Origin: JAVVTR01 sp036653535
GTDB lineage: Bacteria; Bacteroidota; Bacteroidia; Bacteroidales; P3
DNA: 22,456 nt
Assembly: GCA_036653535.1 (NCBI GenBank)
Contig: JAVVTR010000027.1
Span: forward strand, 1 to 22,456
Direction: 5' to 3'
The translations under genes were made by a program, and so were the position numbers. Below the pieces are notes generated by a model that was given only the letters and a program-made list of their open reading frames with translations, made no database searches and was not told where the DNA came from. Shown here one piece after another: positions 7,090 through 15,913 of this stretch. Position 1 is the stretch's first letter, and every line of letters starts with the position of its first letter.

Positions 7090-7566
7090 ATGTCCTTGTT
7101 GAAAATAAAACAAATAGCCTTAGTGGCTCACGATAATCAAAAAAAAGATTTAAAAGAATGGGTAGAATGGAATAGGGAGATACTATTAAAGCATCGTTTG
7201 GTTTGCACAGGAACCACAGGACGTATAGTACAAGAAACTCTTAGGCCTTATGCGGAAAATCGTAGCGAATTTGACAATCAGTTTACTCGTTTGAAATCTG
7301 GGCCTTTGGGTGGAGATCAACAATTAGGGTCTATGATTGTGAATGGCCTTATAGATATGCTTATTTTCTTTTGGGATCCTATGCAGCCTCAGCCGCACGA
7401 TGTAGACGTAAAGGCTTTGCTTAGAATTACCGCTTTGTATAATATACCTACGGCTTGCAATCGTTCTACGGCCGATTTTCTTATATCTTCTCCTTTAATG
7501 AATGAGAGTTATAAAAGAATAGAGGAAGATTATAGCGAATATATTAACCGAGTGCTTATAAAATAA
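7090..7566 (+). CDS. mgsA: Methylglyoxal synthase
   Basis: It converts dihydroxyacetone phosphate to methylglyoxal and phosphate, a bypass of lower glycolysis under phosphate shortage or sugar excess, in the cytoplasm. At 158 residues it has the usual length. Visible motifs are the start IALVAHDNQKKD (9-20), the phosphate-binding CTGTTG (39-44), GPLGGDQQLG (71-80) containing the catalytic aspartate (Asp76), DPMQPQPHDVDVKALLR (96-112) with active-site His103 and Asp106, and NIPTACNRSTADF (118-130). It lies 3 bp after the glutaminyl cyclase and 14 bp before the flippase, so it is probably cotranscribed with both, although the functions are unrelated. Confidence 0.97.
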   Translation: MSLLKIKQIALVAHDNQKKDLKEWVEWNREILLKHRLVCTGTTGRIVQETLRPYAENRSEFDNQFTRLKSGPLGGDQQLGSMIVNGLIDMLIFFWDPMQPQPHDVDVKALLRITALYNIPTACNRSTADFLISSPLMNESYKRIEEDYSEYINRVLIK

Positions 7567-7580
7567 GAAACTGTTTTATT

Positions 7581-9080
7581 ATGCAATTAAAAAGTTTGGC
7601 CAAACAAACGGCCATTTATGGTTTACCCTCTATAGTAGGACGATTTCTAAATTTTCTCTTGGTGCCGCTGTACACCTATACTTTTGCTCCGGAAGCTTAT
7701 GGGGTAGTAACGGAATTTTATGCCTATATGGCATTCTTTTTGGTGCTGCTTACCTATGGAATGGAAACGACCTTTTTTCGTTATATGCAAAAACATAAAG
7801 GCGATAATCAAGTATATAGTACCACCATATGGTCGTTAGTAGCTACTTCTTCTATTTTTCTTCTTTTAGTATTTTTGTTTAATGAGCCCATAGGACAACT
7901 TTTAGGTTATGAACATGCCGCTACTTACATTATTTGGTTTGCTTTTATTTTAGTGGCCGATTCTCTTTCTGCCATCCCATTTTGTTTATTAAGAGAACAA
8001 AATAAAGCTTTCCGTTTTGCTCTCTTAAAGACATTGAATATTGCAGTAAATATAGGTTTAAATTTATTCTTTATTCTTTATTGTCCTGCGCATTTAGAAG
8101 CAAATCCGGATTCGTGGATTGCTTCTATTTATGACCCATCTTTGGGAATTGCCTATATTTTTATAGCTAATTTATTGGCAAGTCTTTTTACTTTTTTTTG
8201 TTTGTTTCCCGAATGGAAACAGTTGCGCTTTCGTTTTTCTTCCACTTTATGGAAAGATATGATGGCTTACGCTTTACCGGTTATGGTATGGGGTATGGCG
8301 GGTATTGTCAATGGAACTTTCGATCGTATTTTACTTCGTTATCTTTTGCCAGATCCAGCGGTAGCCCTCTCTCAGCTTGGTATTTATGGAGCTTGTTATA
8401 AACTTTCCATTATTATGACTCTTTTTGTACAAGCTTTTCGCTTTGCAGCAGAACCTTTCTTCTTTAAACAAGCAGAGGCAAAAGATGCTAAAGAAACTTA
8501 TGCACAGGTAATGAAATACTTTGTTATAACTTGTGCCTTTATTTATTTGGTTTGTGTGCTTTTTCTCGATTGGATTATGTATTTTGTGGGATCCGACTAC
8601 AGGGAAGGGGCTTCGGTGGTACCGGTCTTATTAATGGCTAATTTGTTTTTGGGCATATTTTACAACCTTTCCGTTTGGTACAAGGTTAGTGATCGTACTA
8701 AAATAGGAATGTATATTTCATTGATAGGTGCGGCTTTGACTATAGGACTTAACTTTTTATTGATTCCTTATTTTGGATATCATGGAGCTGCTTGGACGGC
8801 CTTTTTATGCTATTTTCTTATTAGCGTAATTTCCTATATATGGGGACAAAAATATTATAGAATTCCTTATTCCTTGAAACGGATAGCATTTTACATAGGT
8901 TTGGTATTGATTATAGGAGGTATTAAAAATTTTATACCTTTACAGCAGCCTTGGTTTATTTTGCTTTACGCTCTTGTGGGAATTAGCGTTTTTGTGTTGG
9001 TGATTTTAAAGAAAGAACCGGATTTAAAACACTTAGTTTTAAAAATAGTAAAAAAAAATGATAGAAGTAAAAGTAGTTAA
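7581..9080 (+). CDS. Polysaccharide/lipid-linked oligosaccharide flippase (Wzx/MATE-like)
   Basis: This 499-residue integral inner-membrane protein has about 12-14 hydrophobic segments spread over its length. The N-terminus (LAKQTAIYGLPSIVGRFLNF) is typical of the polysaccharide biosynthesis transporter family in the MVF/MOP superfamily, which flips undecaprenyl-linked glycans across the membrane. A loop with DRILLRYLLPD near 248-258 and the segment WYKVSDRTKIG near 365-375 fit that family. The substrate cannot be read from sequence. It overlaps dut by 23 bp in another frame, implying coupled expression. It is near a nucleotidyltransferase, but no glycosyltransferases are present, so this is not a classic O-antigen locus. 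Confidence 0.9.
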   Translation: MQLKSLAKQTAIYGLPSIVGRFLNFLLVPLYTYTFAPEAYGVVTEFYAYMAFFLVLLTYGMETTFFRYMQKHKGDNQVYSTTIWSLVATSSIFLLLVFLFNEPIGQLLGYEHAATYIIWFAFILVADSLSAIPFCLLREQNKAFRFALLKTLNIAVNIGLNLFFILYCPAHLEANPDSWIASIYDPSLGIAYIFIANLLASLFTFFCLFPEWKQLRFRFSSTLWKDMMAYALPVMVWGMAGIVNGTFDRILLRYLLPDPAVALSQLGIYGACYKLSIIMTLFVQAFRFAAEPFFFKQAEAKDAKETYAQVMKYFVITCAFIYLVCVLFLDWIMYFVGSDYREGASVVPVLLMANLFLGIFYNLSVWYKVSDRTKIGMYISLIGAALTIGLNFLLIPYFGYHGAAWTAFLCYFLISVISYIWGQKYYRIPYSLKRIAFYIGLVLIIGGIKNFIPLQQPWFILLYALVGISVFVLVILKKEPDLKHLVLKIVKKNDRSKSS

Positions 9081-9495
9081 TAAATCAAAGAATATGCTTC
9101 CGGCCTACGAAACGGAAGCCTCTGCTGGCATGGATTTGCGTGCAGATATTGAAAAGACTTGGATTTTAGAACCTATGCAAAGACTTTTAATTCCTACTGG
9201 ATTAAGCATAGAATTACCCTCGGGTTATGAAGCACAGATAAGGCCTCGTAGTGGATTAGCTATAAAAAGTGGGATAGGAGTGCTTAATAGTCCTGGCACA
9301 GTGGATGCAGATTATAGAGGGGAAATAAAAGTGATTTTAATTAATTGGTCACAAGATCCTTTTGAAATACACCCGGGAGATAGAATAGCACAAATGGTAG
9401 TTAGTAGTTACCAAAGAGTAGAGTGGGCCCTTAGGGAAAGTCTTTCTCCTACTGGTAGAGGAGATGGTGGCTTTGGGCATACGGGAAAGAAATAA
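9058..9495 (+). CDS. dut: dUTP diphosphatase (trimeric dUTPase)
   Basis: It hydrolyses dUTP to dUMP and pyrophosphate, keeping uracil out of DNA and supplying dTMP synthesis. All five motifs of trimeric dUTPases are present in 145 residues: ASAGMDLRAD (21-30), PRSGLA (63-68), GTVDADYRGEI (80-90, catalytic Asp83), GDRIAQ (107-112) and GRGDGGFGHTG (133-143), whose Phe stacks on uracil. The start is the ATG at 9058 inside the end of the flippase gene; no alternative start keeps the first beta strand. Gene order flippase-dut is familiar from other Bacteroidales. Confidence 0.97.
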   Translation: MIEVKVVNKSKNMLPAYETEASAGMDLRADIEKTWILEPMQRLLIPTGLSIELPSGYEAQIRPRSGLAIKSGIGVLNSPGTVDADYRGEIKVILINWSQDPFEIHPGDRIAQMVVSSYQRVEWALRESLSPTGRGDGGFGHTGKK

Positions 9496-9531
9496 AGAAA
9501 TATTATAAAATTTGAAATAAAACCTTTCGAT

Positions 9532-10536
9532 ATGAAGTTAATTATTCCAATGGCCGGTATGGGCAAACGTATGCGGCCACATACCCTTACTACTCCCAAA
9601 CCATTAATTCCTTTGGCAGGGAAGCCCATTGTAGAACATTTGATAGAGGAGATAGCCCAAAGTATTAAAGAACCTATTCAGGAAATTGCTTTTATTATAG
9701 GGGCATTTGGAGAAGAGGTGGAAAATACTTTATTGGCTTGTGCTTCTAAGGTGGGGGCTAAAGGGCACATTTATTACCAAGAAGAAGCATTAGGAACGGC
9801 TCATGCTATTCTTTGTGCTGCACCTTCTTTGCAAGGTCCTGTGATTGTGGCTTTTGCGGATACTCTTTTCTTTTCCCATTTTCAATTGGGCTCGGATAAA
9901 GATGCTATTATTTGGACTAAAAAGGTAGAGGATCCCAGTGCGTTTGGAGTGGTTCTTACCGATGAAAAAAATAAAATTACCGGATTTACCGAAAAACCCA
10001 AAAACTTTGTTTCTAATTTAGCCATTATTGGAATTTATTATTTTAAAGATGGGGAAAACCTGCGAAAAGAACTACAGTATTTGATAGATGCCGATGTGAG
10101 AAAAGGCAAGGAATATCAACTTACGGATGCTTTGCAAAACATGATGGAGAAAGGGCTTTCTTTTTACAGCCAAACAGTAGATCAATGGTTGGATTGTGGA
10201 AATAAAAATGCAACAGTGGAGACCAATTCTATGGTTTTGCGCCATAAGTCTAATGCACATTTTATACATCCTACGGTAGAAATAATAGATTCGGTTATTA
10301 TTCCTCCTTGTTACATAGGTCCTAAGGTAGTTATTAAACAGTCGGTGGTTGGACCTTGTGTTTCGGTAGGAGATGGTAGTGTAATTGCTCGTTCTTTACT
10401 CTCGGATTCTATAGTACAAAGTATGGCGGAGGTAGAAAATGTTGTTTTATCTCAATCGATGATAGGGAACCATGCGAATATTCATAACAAAATGTGCTCC
10501 GTCAATTTAGGCGATTTTTCTGAGTCGGATTTTTAG
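9532..10536 (+). CDS. Sugar-phosphate nucleotidyltransferase with C-terminal hexapeptide domain
   Basis: The N-terminal Rossmann-like domain (1-230) has the signature MAGMGKRMRPHT...PKPL (7-25), LGTAHA (87-92), FAD (108-110, probable metal-binding Asp110), FTEKPK (152-157) and WLDCGN (219-224). These features define RmlA/GlmU-N/mannose-1-phosphate guanylyltransferase-like enzymes that make NDP-sugars. Residues about 245-325 look like a left-handed beta-helix with rows such as VIIPPCYIGPKVVI. The exact sugar and nucleotide cannot be assigned; the C-terminal region lacks recognisable GlmU acetyltransferase motifs. It lies 36 bp after dut and 31 bp before the TPR gene. Confidence 0.9.
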   Translation: MKLIIPMAGMGKRMRPHTLTTPKPLIPLAGKPIVEHLIEEIAQSIKEPIQEIAFIIGAFGEEVENTLLACASKVGAKGHIYYQEEALGTAHAILCAAPSLQGPVIVAFADTLFFSHFQLGSDKDAIIWTKKVEDPSAFGVVLTDEKNKITGFTEKPKNFVSNLAIIGIYYFKDGENLRKELQYLIDADVRKGKEYQLTDALQNMMEKGLSFYSQTVDQWLDCGNKNATVETNSMVLRHKSNAHFIHPTVEIIDSVIIPPCYIGPKVVIKQSVVGPCVSVGDGSVIARSLLSDSIVQSMAEVENVVLSQSMIGNHANIHNKMCSVNLGDFSESDF

Positions 10537-10567
10537 GTAGTTTCTTGGCTGAATATAATAAAAAAGG

Positions 10568-12343
10568 ATGAATTTAGGAAGGAAGAAAATTTTATATGGG
10601 TTTGTTTTGATCGCTTTGTGGGGTACTTGTTTTGGAATAGTACCCTGTGCAAAAGGGCAAGACGCACTTGCTGTAGCGTATAAAAAGACAGAAGATAGGC
10701 AAAAAAAACGGACAGAAGATTCTTGTTTCTTGGAGGCCGTAAAGGATCACTTGGTTGGACACACAGGCCAAGCATTAGATGGGTTTATGCAGGTGCTAAG
10801 TTTAAACGATAATCATGCCATGGCCTGTTATGAAATTGCTAAAATAAAATTGGAGCAAAATAAAGTAAGTGAGGCTATTGTTTATGGAGAAAAAGCCTAT
10901 AGATTGGATCCAAAAAATGAGTGGATACAAGTATTATTAGCTCAATTATACGAAAATACAAGGCAATATGAACTTTCGGCCGAGAGCTATAAAAAATTAA
11001 GCCTTTTGCGTCCAGATAAATTAGACTATGCCTATGAGTGCGCCAATATGTATGTTTATCAGGGAAAACTCAAAATGGCCATAGGGGTATTTGATGCTTT
11101 AGAGCAACGTTTGGGCATTACCGATGCATGGAGTATGCAAAAATACAAGTTGTATTCTTCTATGGAAAATAAGAAAGCAGCACGGGAGGAAATAGAGAAA
11201 ATAAGGGATGCTATTCCCGGAGAGGTGAAATACTATGAAATTTTGGCTCAAATGGATATGAAAGAGAATCGTTATAGGGATGCCTATCATAACTTTCAGA
11301 AGATATTGAAATTGAACCCAGAAAATCCATATATTTATATTTCCTTGGCCGATTTTTACCAAAAAACGGAAGATTTTGAAGCCGCCTTTAAGGCTTTGGA
11401 AAAAGGAATAGCCAATCCAAAATTAGATTTTCAAACCAAGGTGAATGTGCTTTCGGCTTATTATACCAAAGAAGAAAAAACCAAGCCAAGCAGTGATTTG
11501 ATAAAGCAGGCTTCCATGCTTTTTGAAACACTGTTAGAGGGGCATCCTAAGGAAGCTTCCGGATACTCCCTTTATGGAAAATTTCTATGGAGATATTCCG
11601 ATTCGAAAAAGGCGCAATCTATGTTTGAAAAGGCATTGTTATTAGACTCTACTTCAGCCATTAATTGGGAATTACTACTTACTATAGCCGATGTAAACAA
11701 GGATACCAGTGTAAGTCTTCATTATGCACAGAGAGCTATACAATTATTTCCAGAACAGGCTATCTTTTATCTTTTCCCTGCGGCTGTTTATTCGATGCAG
11801 AAAGAGAATTTATCCCAAACTATTTTTTATGCCCAAAAAGCGCGTCAACTTTGCATGGAAAATAATTCTTATAATTTAAGAATGTCTTTGGTTTTTTTAG
11901 GGGAAGCCTATAGCGAGTTAAAAGAGTATGATTCTGCTATTTCCATTTATGAAATATTAATAAAATTGGATCCTAAAAGTAAAGTAATAAAGAATAATTA
12001 TGCGTATCAATTGGCCTTGAAAGGTCGGAATTTGGAGGAGGCAGAGCGGCTTATGGCGGATTTGTGTAAGGAAAATCCCAATGATCCTACTTTTTTAGAT
12101 ACTTACGCTTGGGTTTTATTTAAAAAAGGAGACTACAAAAAAGCCAAAACCTTATTGGAAGATGCTTTAAAAATGGATAAAAAGATGGATCCTACTGTCG
12201 TAGAACATTATGGCGATGTTTTATTCAAATTGGGGGAATTAGAGGAGGCCTTAGAACAATGGAAACGGGCCTCTCGCCTTAGTTCTTTTCCTAATGAAAT
12301 ATTAATAGAAAAAATTAACCAGCAGCAATGGATTTCAGAATAA
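10568..12343 (+). CDS. Secreted tetratricopeptide-repeat protein
   Basis: This 591-residue protein has a signal peptide (hydrophobic 9-25, ending CAKG before Gln) and is almost wholly built of TPR-like helical pairs. Clear repeat fragments are AIVYGEKAYRLDPKNEWIQ, AYHNFQKILKLNPENPYIY, AQSMFEKALLLDSTSAINW, AISIYEILIKLDPKSK and AKTLLEDALKMDKKMD. TPR arrays act as protein-binding scaffolds; here it would be periplasmic or outer-membrane associated. It overlaps the DUF4292 lipoprotein gene by 16 bp and precedes the EnvC-like gene, a grouping seen in Bacteroidales, so a shared envelope role is inferred. The predicted mature N-terminus is Gln-Asp. The partner and exact role are unknown. Confidence 0.9.
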   Translation: MNLGRKKILYGFVLIALWGTCFGIVPCAKGQDALAVAYKKTEDRQKKRTEDSCFLEAVKDHLVGHTGQALDGFMQVLSLNDNHAMACYEIAKIKLEQNKVSEAIVYGEKAYRLDPKNEWIQVLLAQLYENTRQYELSAESYKKLSLLRPDKLDYAYECANMYVYQGKLKMAIGVFDALEQRLGITDAWSMQKYKLYSSMENKKAAREEIEKIRDAIPGEVKYYEILAQMDMKENRYRDAYHNFQKILKLNPENPYIYISLADFYQKTEDFEAAFKALEKGIANPKLDFQTKVNVLSAYYTKEEKTKPSSDLIKQASMLFETLLEGHPKEASGYSLYGKFLWRYSDSKKAQSMFEKALLLDSTSAINWELLLTIADVNKDTSVSLHYAQRAIQLFPEQAIFYLFPAAVYSMQKENLSQTIFYAQKARQLCMENNSYNLRMSLVFLGEAYSELKEYDSAISIYEILIKLDPKSKVIKNNYAYQLALKGRNLEEAERLMADLCKENPNDPTFLDTYAWVLFKKGDYKKAKTLLEDALKMDKKMDPTVVEHYGDVLFKLGELEEALEQWKRASRLSSFPNEILIEKINQQQWISE

Positions 12344-13143
12344 ATAGAAAAATAGGGGTTTGGGCATGTTTTGTTTTACTCGCTTTTGTCTCTTTTTCGT
12401 GTAAGGAACAGAAAGATAGGAGTAATAAAAGCGAAAAGGGTTTGCTTGCAACGGAAGTAAAAAAAACGAATTTGGGGGTGGATTCGGCTCGAATTATTAT
12501 ACAATCTGTGGAATGGAAACAAAGGAAGTTTAAAACACTTTCTGCCTCCTTTACCTTGGAAATAAATTTTTTAAAAGGGCAAACCTTGGATGGACAAATT
12601 AGAATAATATCGGATAGTGCATTGTGGCTTACTATAGGAAAATCGATTTTAGAAGGCGTGAGAATAAAAATAGAAGCGGATACAGCATGGATATTGAATC
12701 GTTTAAGTAGAACTTATACGGTGTATCCTCTTCAAGAATTAAATATTAAATCCGTTTTAGTGGAGGAAGGGATGGTTCAATCGGCTTTACTGGGAGAAAT
12801 GGATGAAATTCTAAAGAAAAATGCCTGTTTAATAGCTTCTTATCCTGAGGAATGGGTTTTAGAAAGTGCTCCTGCAGATAGTAGCTGGAGAGCGGAATGG
12901 CGGGTAACGAAAAATACTTTTAAATTAAAAAACATAAAATTAACCACCGCATCGAATTTGCAAATTCAAATGGAATATATGCCATGGACAGAATGCTATT
13001 TGCAAGTGTTTAGGATGGATAAAAAGGATAAAAAGGTATTAGAACTTCGTTTGCAATATTCCAAAATAAAGTGGGATGAAGCGGTGCAAATGCCCTTTAA
13101 AATACCTTCCAATTATAAACAAACCAACAGCTTTAGCCTTTAA
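12328..13143 (+). CDS. DUF4292-family lipoprotein (LolA/LolB-like fold)
   Basis: This 271-residue protein has a lipoprotein signal peptide (IGVWACFVLLAFVSFSC, lipobox Cys25) followed by a polar linker and a beta-rich domain. The run TLSASFTLEINFLKGQTLDG and then RIISDSALWLTIGKSILEGV matches the DUF4292 family, related in fold to LolA/LolB lipoprotein carriers. That suggests, but does not show, a role in lipid or lipoprotein handling at the outer membrane. The start lies 16 bp inside the TPR gene, indicating translational coupling. The EnvC-like gene starts 11 bp after its stop. Confidence 0.85.
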   Translation: MDFRINRKIGVWACFVLLAFVSFSCKEQKDRSNKSEKGLLATEVKKTNLGVDSARIIIQSVEWKQRKFKTLSASFTLEINFLKGQTLDGQIRIISDSALWLTIGKSILEGVRIKIEADTAWILNRLSRTYTVYPLQELNIKSVLVEEGMVQSALLGEMDEILKKNACLIASYPEEWVLESAPADSSWRAEWRVTKNTFKLKNIKLTTASNLQIQMEYMPWTECYLQVFRMDKKDKKVLELRLQYSKIKWDEAVQMPFKIPSNYKQTNSFSL

Positions 13144-13154
13144 ACGATTTTTGT

Positions 13155-14420
13155 ATGAGATTCAAGATCCTCTTTTCGAAAAAATATTGGTGGAACCTAT
13201 CCACGGCCTTATTCATATTGGCAATTACCTCTCAGGGGAGTGTGATTGCTCAAGATAAAAGAACCTTAGAGGCAAATAAAAAGCAAATAGAAAAAGAAAT
13301 TGCCTTGACTTCTTCCCTGTTAAACCAAACTCGAAAATCCAAAAAGACGTCTTTATTGGAATTGCAGTTGGTGAATAGAAATATACAAAAACGCAAACAG
13401 TTGATATCTGGATTGTATTCTCAGCTTGCTTTGGCAAATAATCAAATAGAAAAGTTGTCTTCTACCGTGAGTCGACTTAGTGGCGATATAGAAAACTTAA
13501 AAAAAGAATATGCCTCCATGTTGCAGTCGTCGTATTTACACAGAAATCAATATTCTAAGATGATGTTTGTGTTGGCTTCCTCCGATTTTAATCAAGCTTT
13601 TCGTCGTTTACGTTATATAAAACAATATAGCGATTATCAAAAGCAGCAAGTGGATTTAATAGTGGCTAAGCAGGAGGCTCTCAAAACTAATATGAGCAAT
13701 TTAGAAGTAGAAAAAAAATCGAAAGAAGTTTTAGTAGTATCTCAGCAACAGGCTAAAAAACAATTAGAAAAAGAGCAGAATAGTAAAAATATCTTGGTCT
13801 CTAATCTCAAAAAGAAAGAAAGACAATTGTCGGTTCAGTTGCAGGCTAAACAGAAAAAAAGAAGGGATTTAAATACACAGATACAAAAAATTATACAGGA
13901 AGAAATTCGTCGTTCTAATTTAGAGGCGCAAAGAAAAGCAGCCAAGGAGGGCAAAAGTGCTACCACCACTACCACCTCTTTTGCACTTACGCCCGAAGAA
14001 AAGGCTCTTTCTGCTAGTTTTGAGGGAAATAAAGGACGTTTGCCTTGGCCTACCGAAAGAGGAACTATTTCCAGTTCGTTTGGAACGCATGCGCATCCGG
14101 TTATTAAAAATGTAAGCGTTACCAATAACGGAATTGATATAGTGACGGTGAGCGGTTCTGCTGCTAGAGCGGTTTTTAACGGAGAGGTAAGTAATGTAGG
14201 AACCATTTATGGACTTAAGTTTATTATGATTAGACATGGTGCTTATACTACGGTGTATTCTAATTTAGATCAGGTATATGTATCTAAGGGACAAAAGGTT
14301 AGTACTAAGCAGAGTTTGGGCCGAATTTTTAATAATACGGAGGAGGGAAAAACGGAATTGCAATTTCAAATTTGGAAAGGCGTGATGAAATTAGATCCGA
14401 ATGCATGGATATCTCGATAA
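13155..14420 (+). CDS. EnvC-like murein hydrolase activator (coiled coil plus inactive LytM domain)
   Basis: The protein has a signal peptide (1-32, cut SVIA before Gln33), a long lysine/glutamine/glutamate-rich coiled coil (about 35-265), a Thr-rich linker (269-275), and a C-terminal LytM/M23 domain starting GRLPWP (294-299). M23 zinc ligands are lost: the HxGxD site reads NNGID (324-328), YAHL reads YSNL (368-371) and HLHFE reads ELQFQ (401-405). Loss of catalysis with retained fold is the hallmark of EnvC, which activates periplasmic amidases during cell division. It is probably cotranscribed with the TPR and DUF4292 genes. The amidase partner is not in the window. Confidence 0.92.
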   Translation: MRFKILFSKKYWWNLSTALFILAITSQGSVIAQDKRTLEANKKQIEKEIALTSSLLNQTRKSKKTSLLELQLVNRNIQKRKQLISGLYSQLALANNQIEKLSSTVSRLSGDIENLKKEYASMLQSSYLHRNQYSKMMFVLASSDFNQAFRRLRYIKQYSDYQKQQVDLIVAKQEALKTNMSNLEVEKKSKEVLVVSQQQAKKQLEKEQNSKNILVSNLKKKERQLSVQLQAKQKKRRDLNTQIQKIIQEEIRRSNLEAQRKAAKEGKSATTTTTSFALTPEEKALSASFEGNKGRLPWPTERGTISSSFGTHAHPVIKNVSVTNNGIDIVTVSGSAARAVFNGEVSNVGTIYGLKFIMIRHGAYTTVYSNLDQVYVSKGQKVSTKQSLGRIFNNTEEGKTELQFQIWKGVMKLDPNAWISR

Positions 14421-14431
14421 ATAAAAAATAG

Positions 14432-14944
14432 ATGAACACACAAATTGAAGAATTACAAAAGCGTAGGAGTATAAGGCGTTATACTACCGAAGCTATTACG
14501 GAGGAGGAATACGACCTTATTTTAAAAACGGCTATGTTTGCGCCTACTGCCAAAAGTTTGCAACCTTGGCATTTTTTATTGGTAACCGATAGAAGTTTAT
14601 TATTAGAAATTACGAAGGTTCATCCTTATGCTTCTATGTTGGAATATGCGCCGGGAGCGGTGTTGGTTTGTGGAGATAGAAATATACAAGAGGAGGATGG
14701 GTATTTGATTTTAGACGGTGCTGCAGCTACCATGAATATTTTACATGCGGCACACGCTCTTCATATAGGAAGTTGTTGGTTGGGTATCTATCCAAAGCAG
14801 GATCGTATGGAAAGAATAAGTGCGTTGTTTCATTTACCTTCTTCTATTATGCCTATTAGCTTGGTGGCTTTAGGAAAAACCGAGGTGGAAAAGCCTTTGC
14901 CTTTAAGAGATAAGCCGGAACGGATTCATAGAAATAAATGGTAG
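14432..14944 (+). CDS. Nitroreductase-family FMN oxidoreductase
   Basis: This is a 170-residue cytoplasmic flavoprotein of the nitroreductase superfamily, short type. RRSIRRY (11-17) binds the FMN phosphate, APTAKSLQPWHFLLV (37-51) is the conserved Ala-Pro-(Ser/Thr)-x6-Pro-Trp segment, and DGAAATMNILHAAHALHIGSCW (near 91-112) and the late ALGKTEVEKPLP complete the fold. The physiological substrate cannot be told. It starts 11 bp after the EnvC-like gene and is the last member of the tight cluster; a 155-bp gap follows. Confidence 0.93.
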   Translation: MNTQIEELQKRRSIRRYTTEAITEEEYDLILKTAMFAPTAKSLQPWHFLLVTDRSLLLEITKVHPYASMLEYAPGAVLVCGDRNIQEEDGYLILDGAAATMNILHAAHALHIGSCWLGIYPKQDRMERISALFHLPSSIMPISLVALGKTEVEKPLPLRDKPERIHRNKW

Positions 14945-15013
14945 TTTCTGTAGATGCTCAAAGCAAAGGTTTTTAGGAGCGTTAGGGTAATAGAAATAGA
15001 TGGTAGTTTCTGT
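14930..15013. repeat. 22-bp direct repeat spanning the nitroreductase stop codon
   Basis: AGAAATAAATGGTAGTTTCT plus GT at 14930-14951 recurs with one change at 14992-15013. Each copy is itself a dyad (AGAAA...TTTCT). The duplicated piece includes the last codons and stop of the nitroreductase gene. Confidence 0.6.
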
Positions 15014-15099
15014 GTTTTTTAGTATTAATCAATAGAATTGGATAGGGTTTGGACTCTGCGGCGGACAAGGCTTAGAGGACTTCTTAATAAGTAAAATTT

Positions 15100-15636
15100 A
15101 TGCGAAATATTTGTGTTTACTGTGGTTCTTCTATGGGGAATTCCGAAATTTATAAGGAGGCTGCTAAAAAATTGGCTTATGCTTTGGTTCAAGCTAATAA
15201 AACCCTAATTTATGGAGGGGCTTGCTGTGGAACCATGGGCGTTTTAGCCGACGAGATGCTTCTTTTACATGGGCAAGTTCATGGGGTTATGCCTACCTTT
15301 TTTGAAGATTACGAAGTAGTGCATACCAAATTGACGAAACTTACTATGGTAAAAAGTATGAGCGAACGTAAAACTTTGCTGTTAGATATTTCGGATGCTT
15401 TTGTGGCTCTACCGGGCTCCTATGGTACAATGGATGAACTTTTTGAGACCTTGGCTTTGTTGCAGTTAAAAAAGCACAATAAGCCCGTGGTTTTGCTTAA
15501 TTTAAATAGATTTTACGATTCTCTTATTGCTCAATTGGGGAAGATGAATCAAGAAGGTTTTTTGAGCCTGCCTAATAAAAATTTACTAAGAGTAGTAAAT
15601 AAGGTGGAGGATATTATTCCTGTTTTAGAGGTCTAA
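15100..15636 (+). CDS. LOG-family protein (TIGR00730; nucleoside monophosphate phosphoribohydrolase-like)
   Basis: This 178-residue Rossmann-type protein belongs to the family formerly labelled lysine decarboxylase, whose studied members cleave nucleoside 5'-monophosphates such as cytokinin precursors. It shows the opening ICVYCGSSMGN (4-14), IYGGACCGTMGVLAD (37-51), SMSERK (85-90) and LPGSYGTMDELFE (104-116). The family motif PGGxGTxxE is therefore PGSYGTMDE: the second glycine is serine, while the Thr and Glu are kept. The usual GGGRxGLMG reads GGACCGTMG. It may still be active; the substrate is unknown. It is transcribed alone, with gaps of 155 and 481 bp on either side. Confidence 0.9.
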   Translation: MRNICVYCGSSMGNSEIYKEAAKKLAYALVQANKTLIYGGACCGTMGVLADEMLLLHGQVHGVMPTFFEDYEVVHTKLTKLTMVKSMSERKTLLLDISDAFVALPGSYGTMDELFETLALLQLKKHNKPVVLLNLNRFYDSLIAQLGKMNQEGFLSLPNKNLLRVVNKVEDIIPVLEV

Positions 15637-15670
15637 GGAATACAAGTAGTTACTGCTTCTTGTTAAGAGA

Positions 15671-15702
15671 TTTGGTAAAAGGCTCAAAAAACGATAAATT
15701 TG
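15671..15702 (+). promoter_or_regulatory. Bacteroides-type promoter, TTTG-N20-TAAATTTG
   Basis: TTTG at 15671-15674 and TAAATTTG at 15695-15702 are 20 bp apart, matching the -33 and -7 elements and spacing of the main Bacteroides sigma factor. This is the best full promoter match in the window. Transcription would begin near 15708, over 400 bp before the next gene. Confidence 0.65.
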
Positions 15703-15833
15703 CAATTATTAATGGAGCAATGGCTCATCCAATCTTAGCGAAGAGGCTTTTTAAAAATTCCAAAAGAATATTCTTTACGGATACTAAATAGAGTTTTCGG
15801 TTCAGACTTAAAGTAAGAAAGATAGGGAAGAAT

Positions 15834-15913
15834 GAAGAAATGAAGCGAGGAAGAGAGGAAGCGAGGAGGAAATGAAGAAATGAAGAAATGAAGAGAGGAA
15901 GCGAGGAAGAGAG
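15834..15913. repeat. Ten-copy 8-bp tandem repeat (GAAG plus a variable half)
   Basis: Ten successive octamers begin GAAG (once GAGG) and end AAAT, CGAG or AGAG. The order of endings is AAAT, CGAG, AGAG, CGAG, AAAT, AAAT, AAAT, AGAG, CGAG, AGAG. The tract is almost pure purine on the plus strand. Such repeats can change copy number by slippage. Confidence 0.85.

Noticed and set aside
13835..14237. Minus-strand frames of 123 and 105 codons within the EnvC-like gene.
   Set aside because: They are antisense to a strongly supported gene and have no recognisable motifs.
13155..14420. Loss of M23 catalytic residues as a sign of gene decay.
   Set aside because: EnvC-type activators normally have an inactive LytM domain, and the frame is intact, so this is expected.
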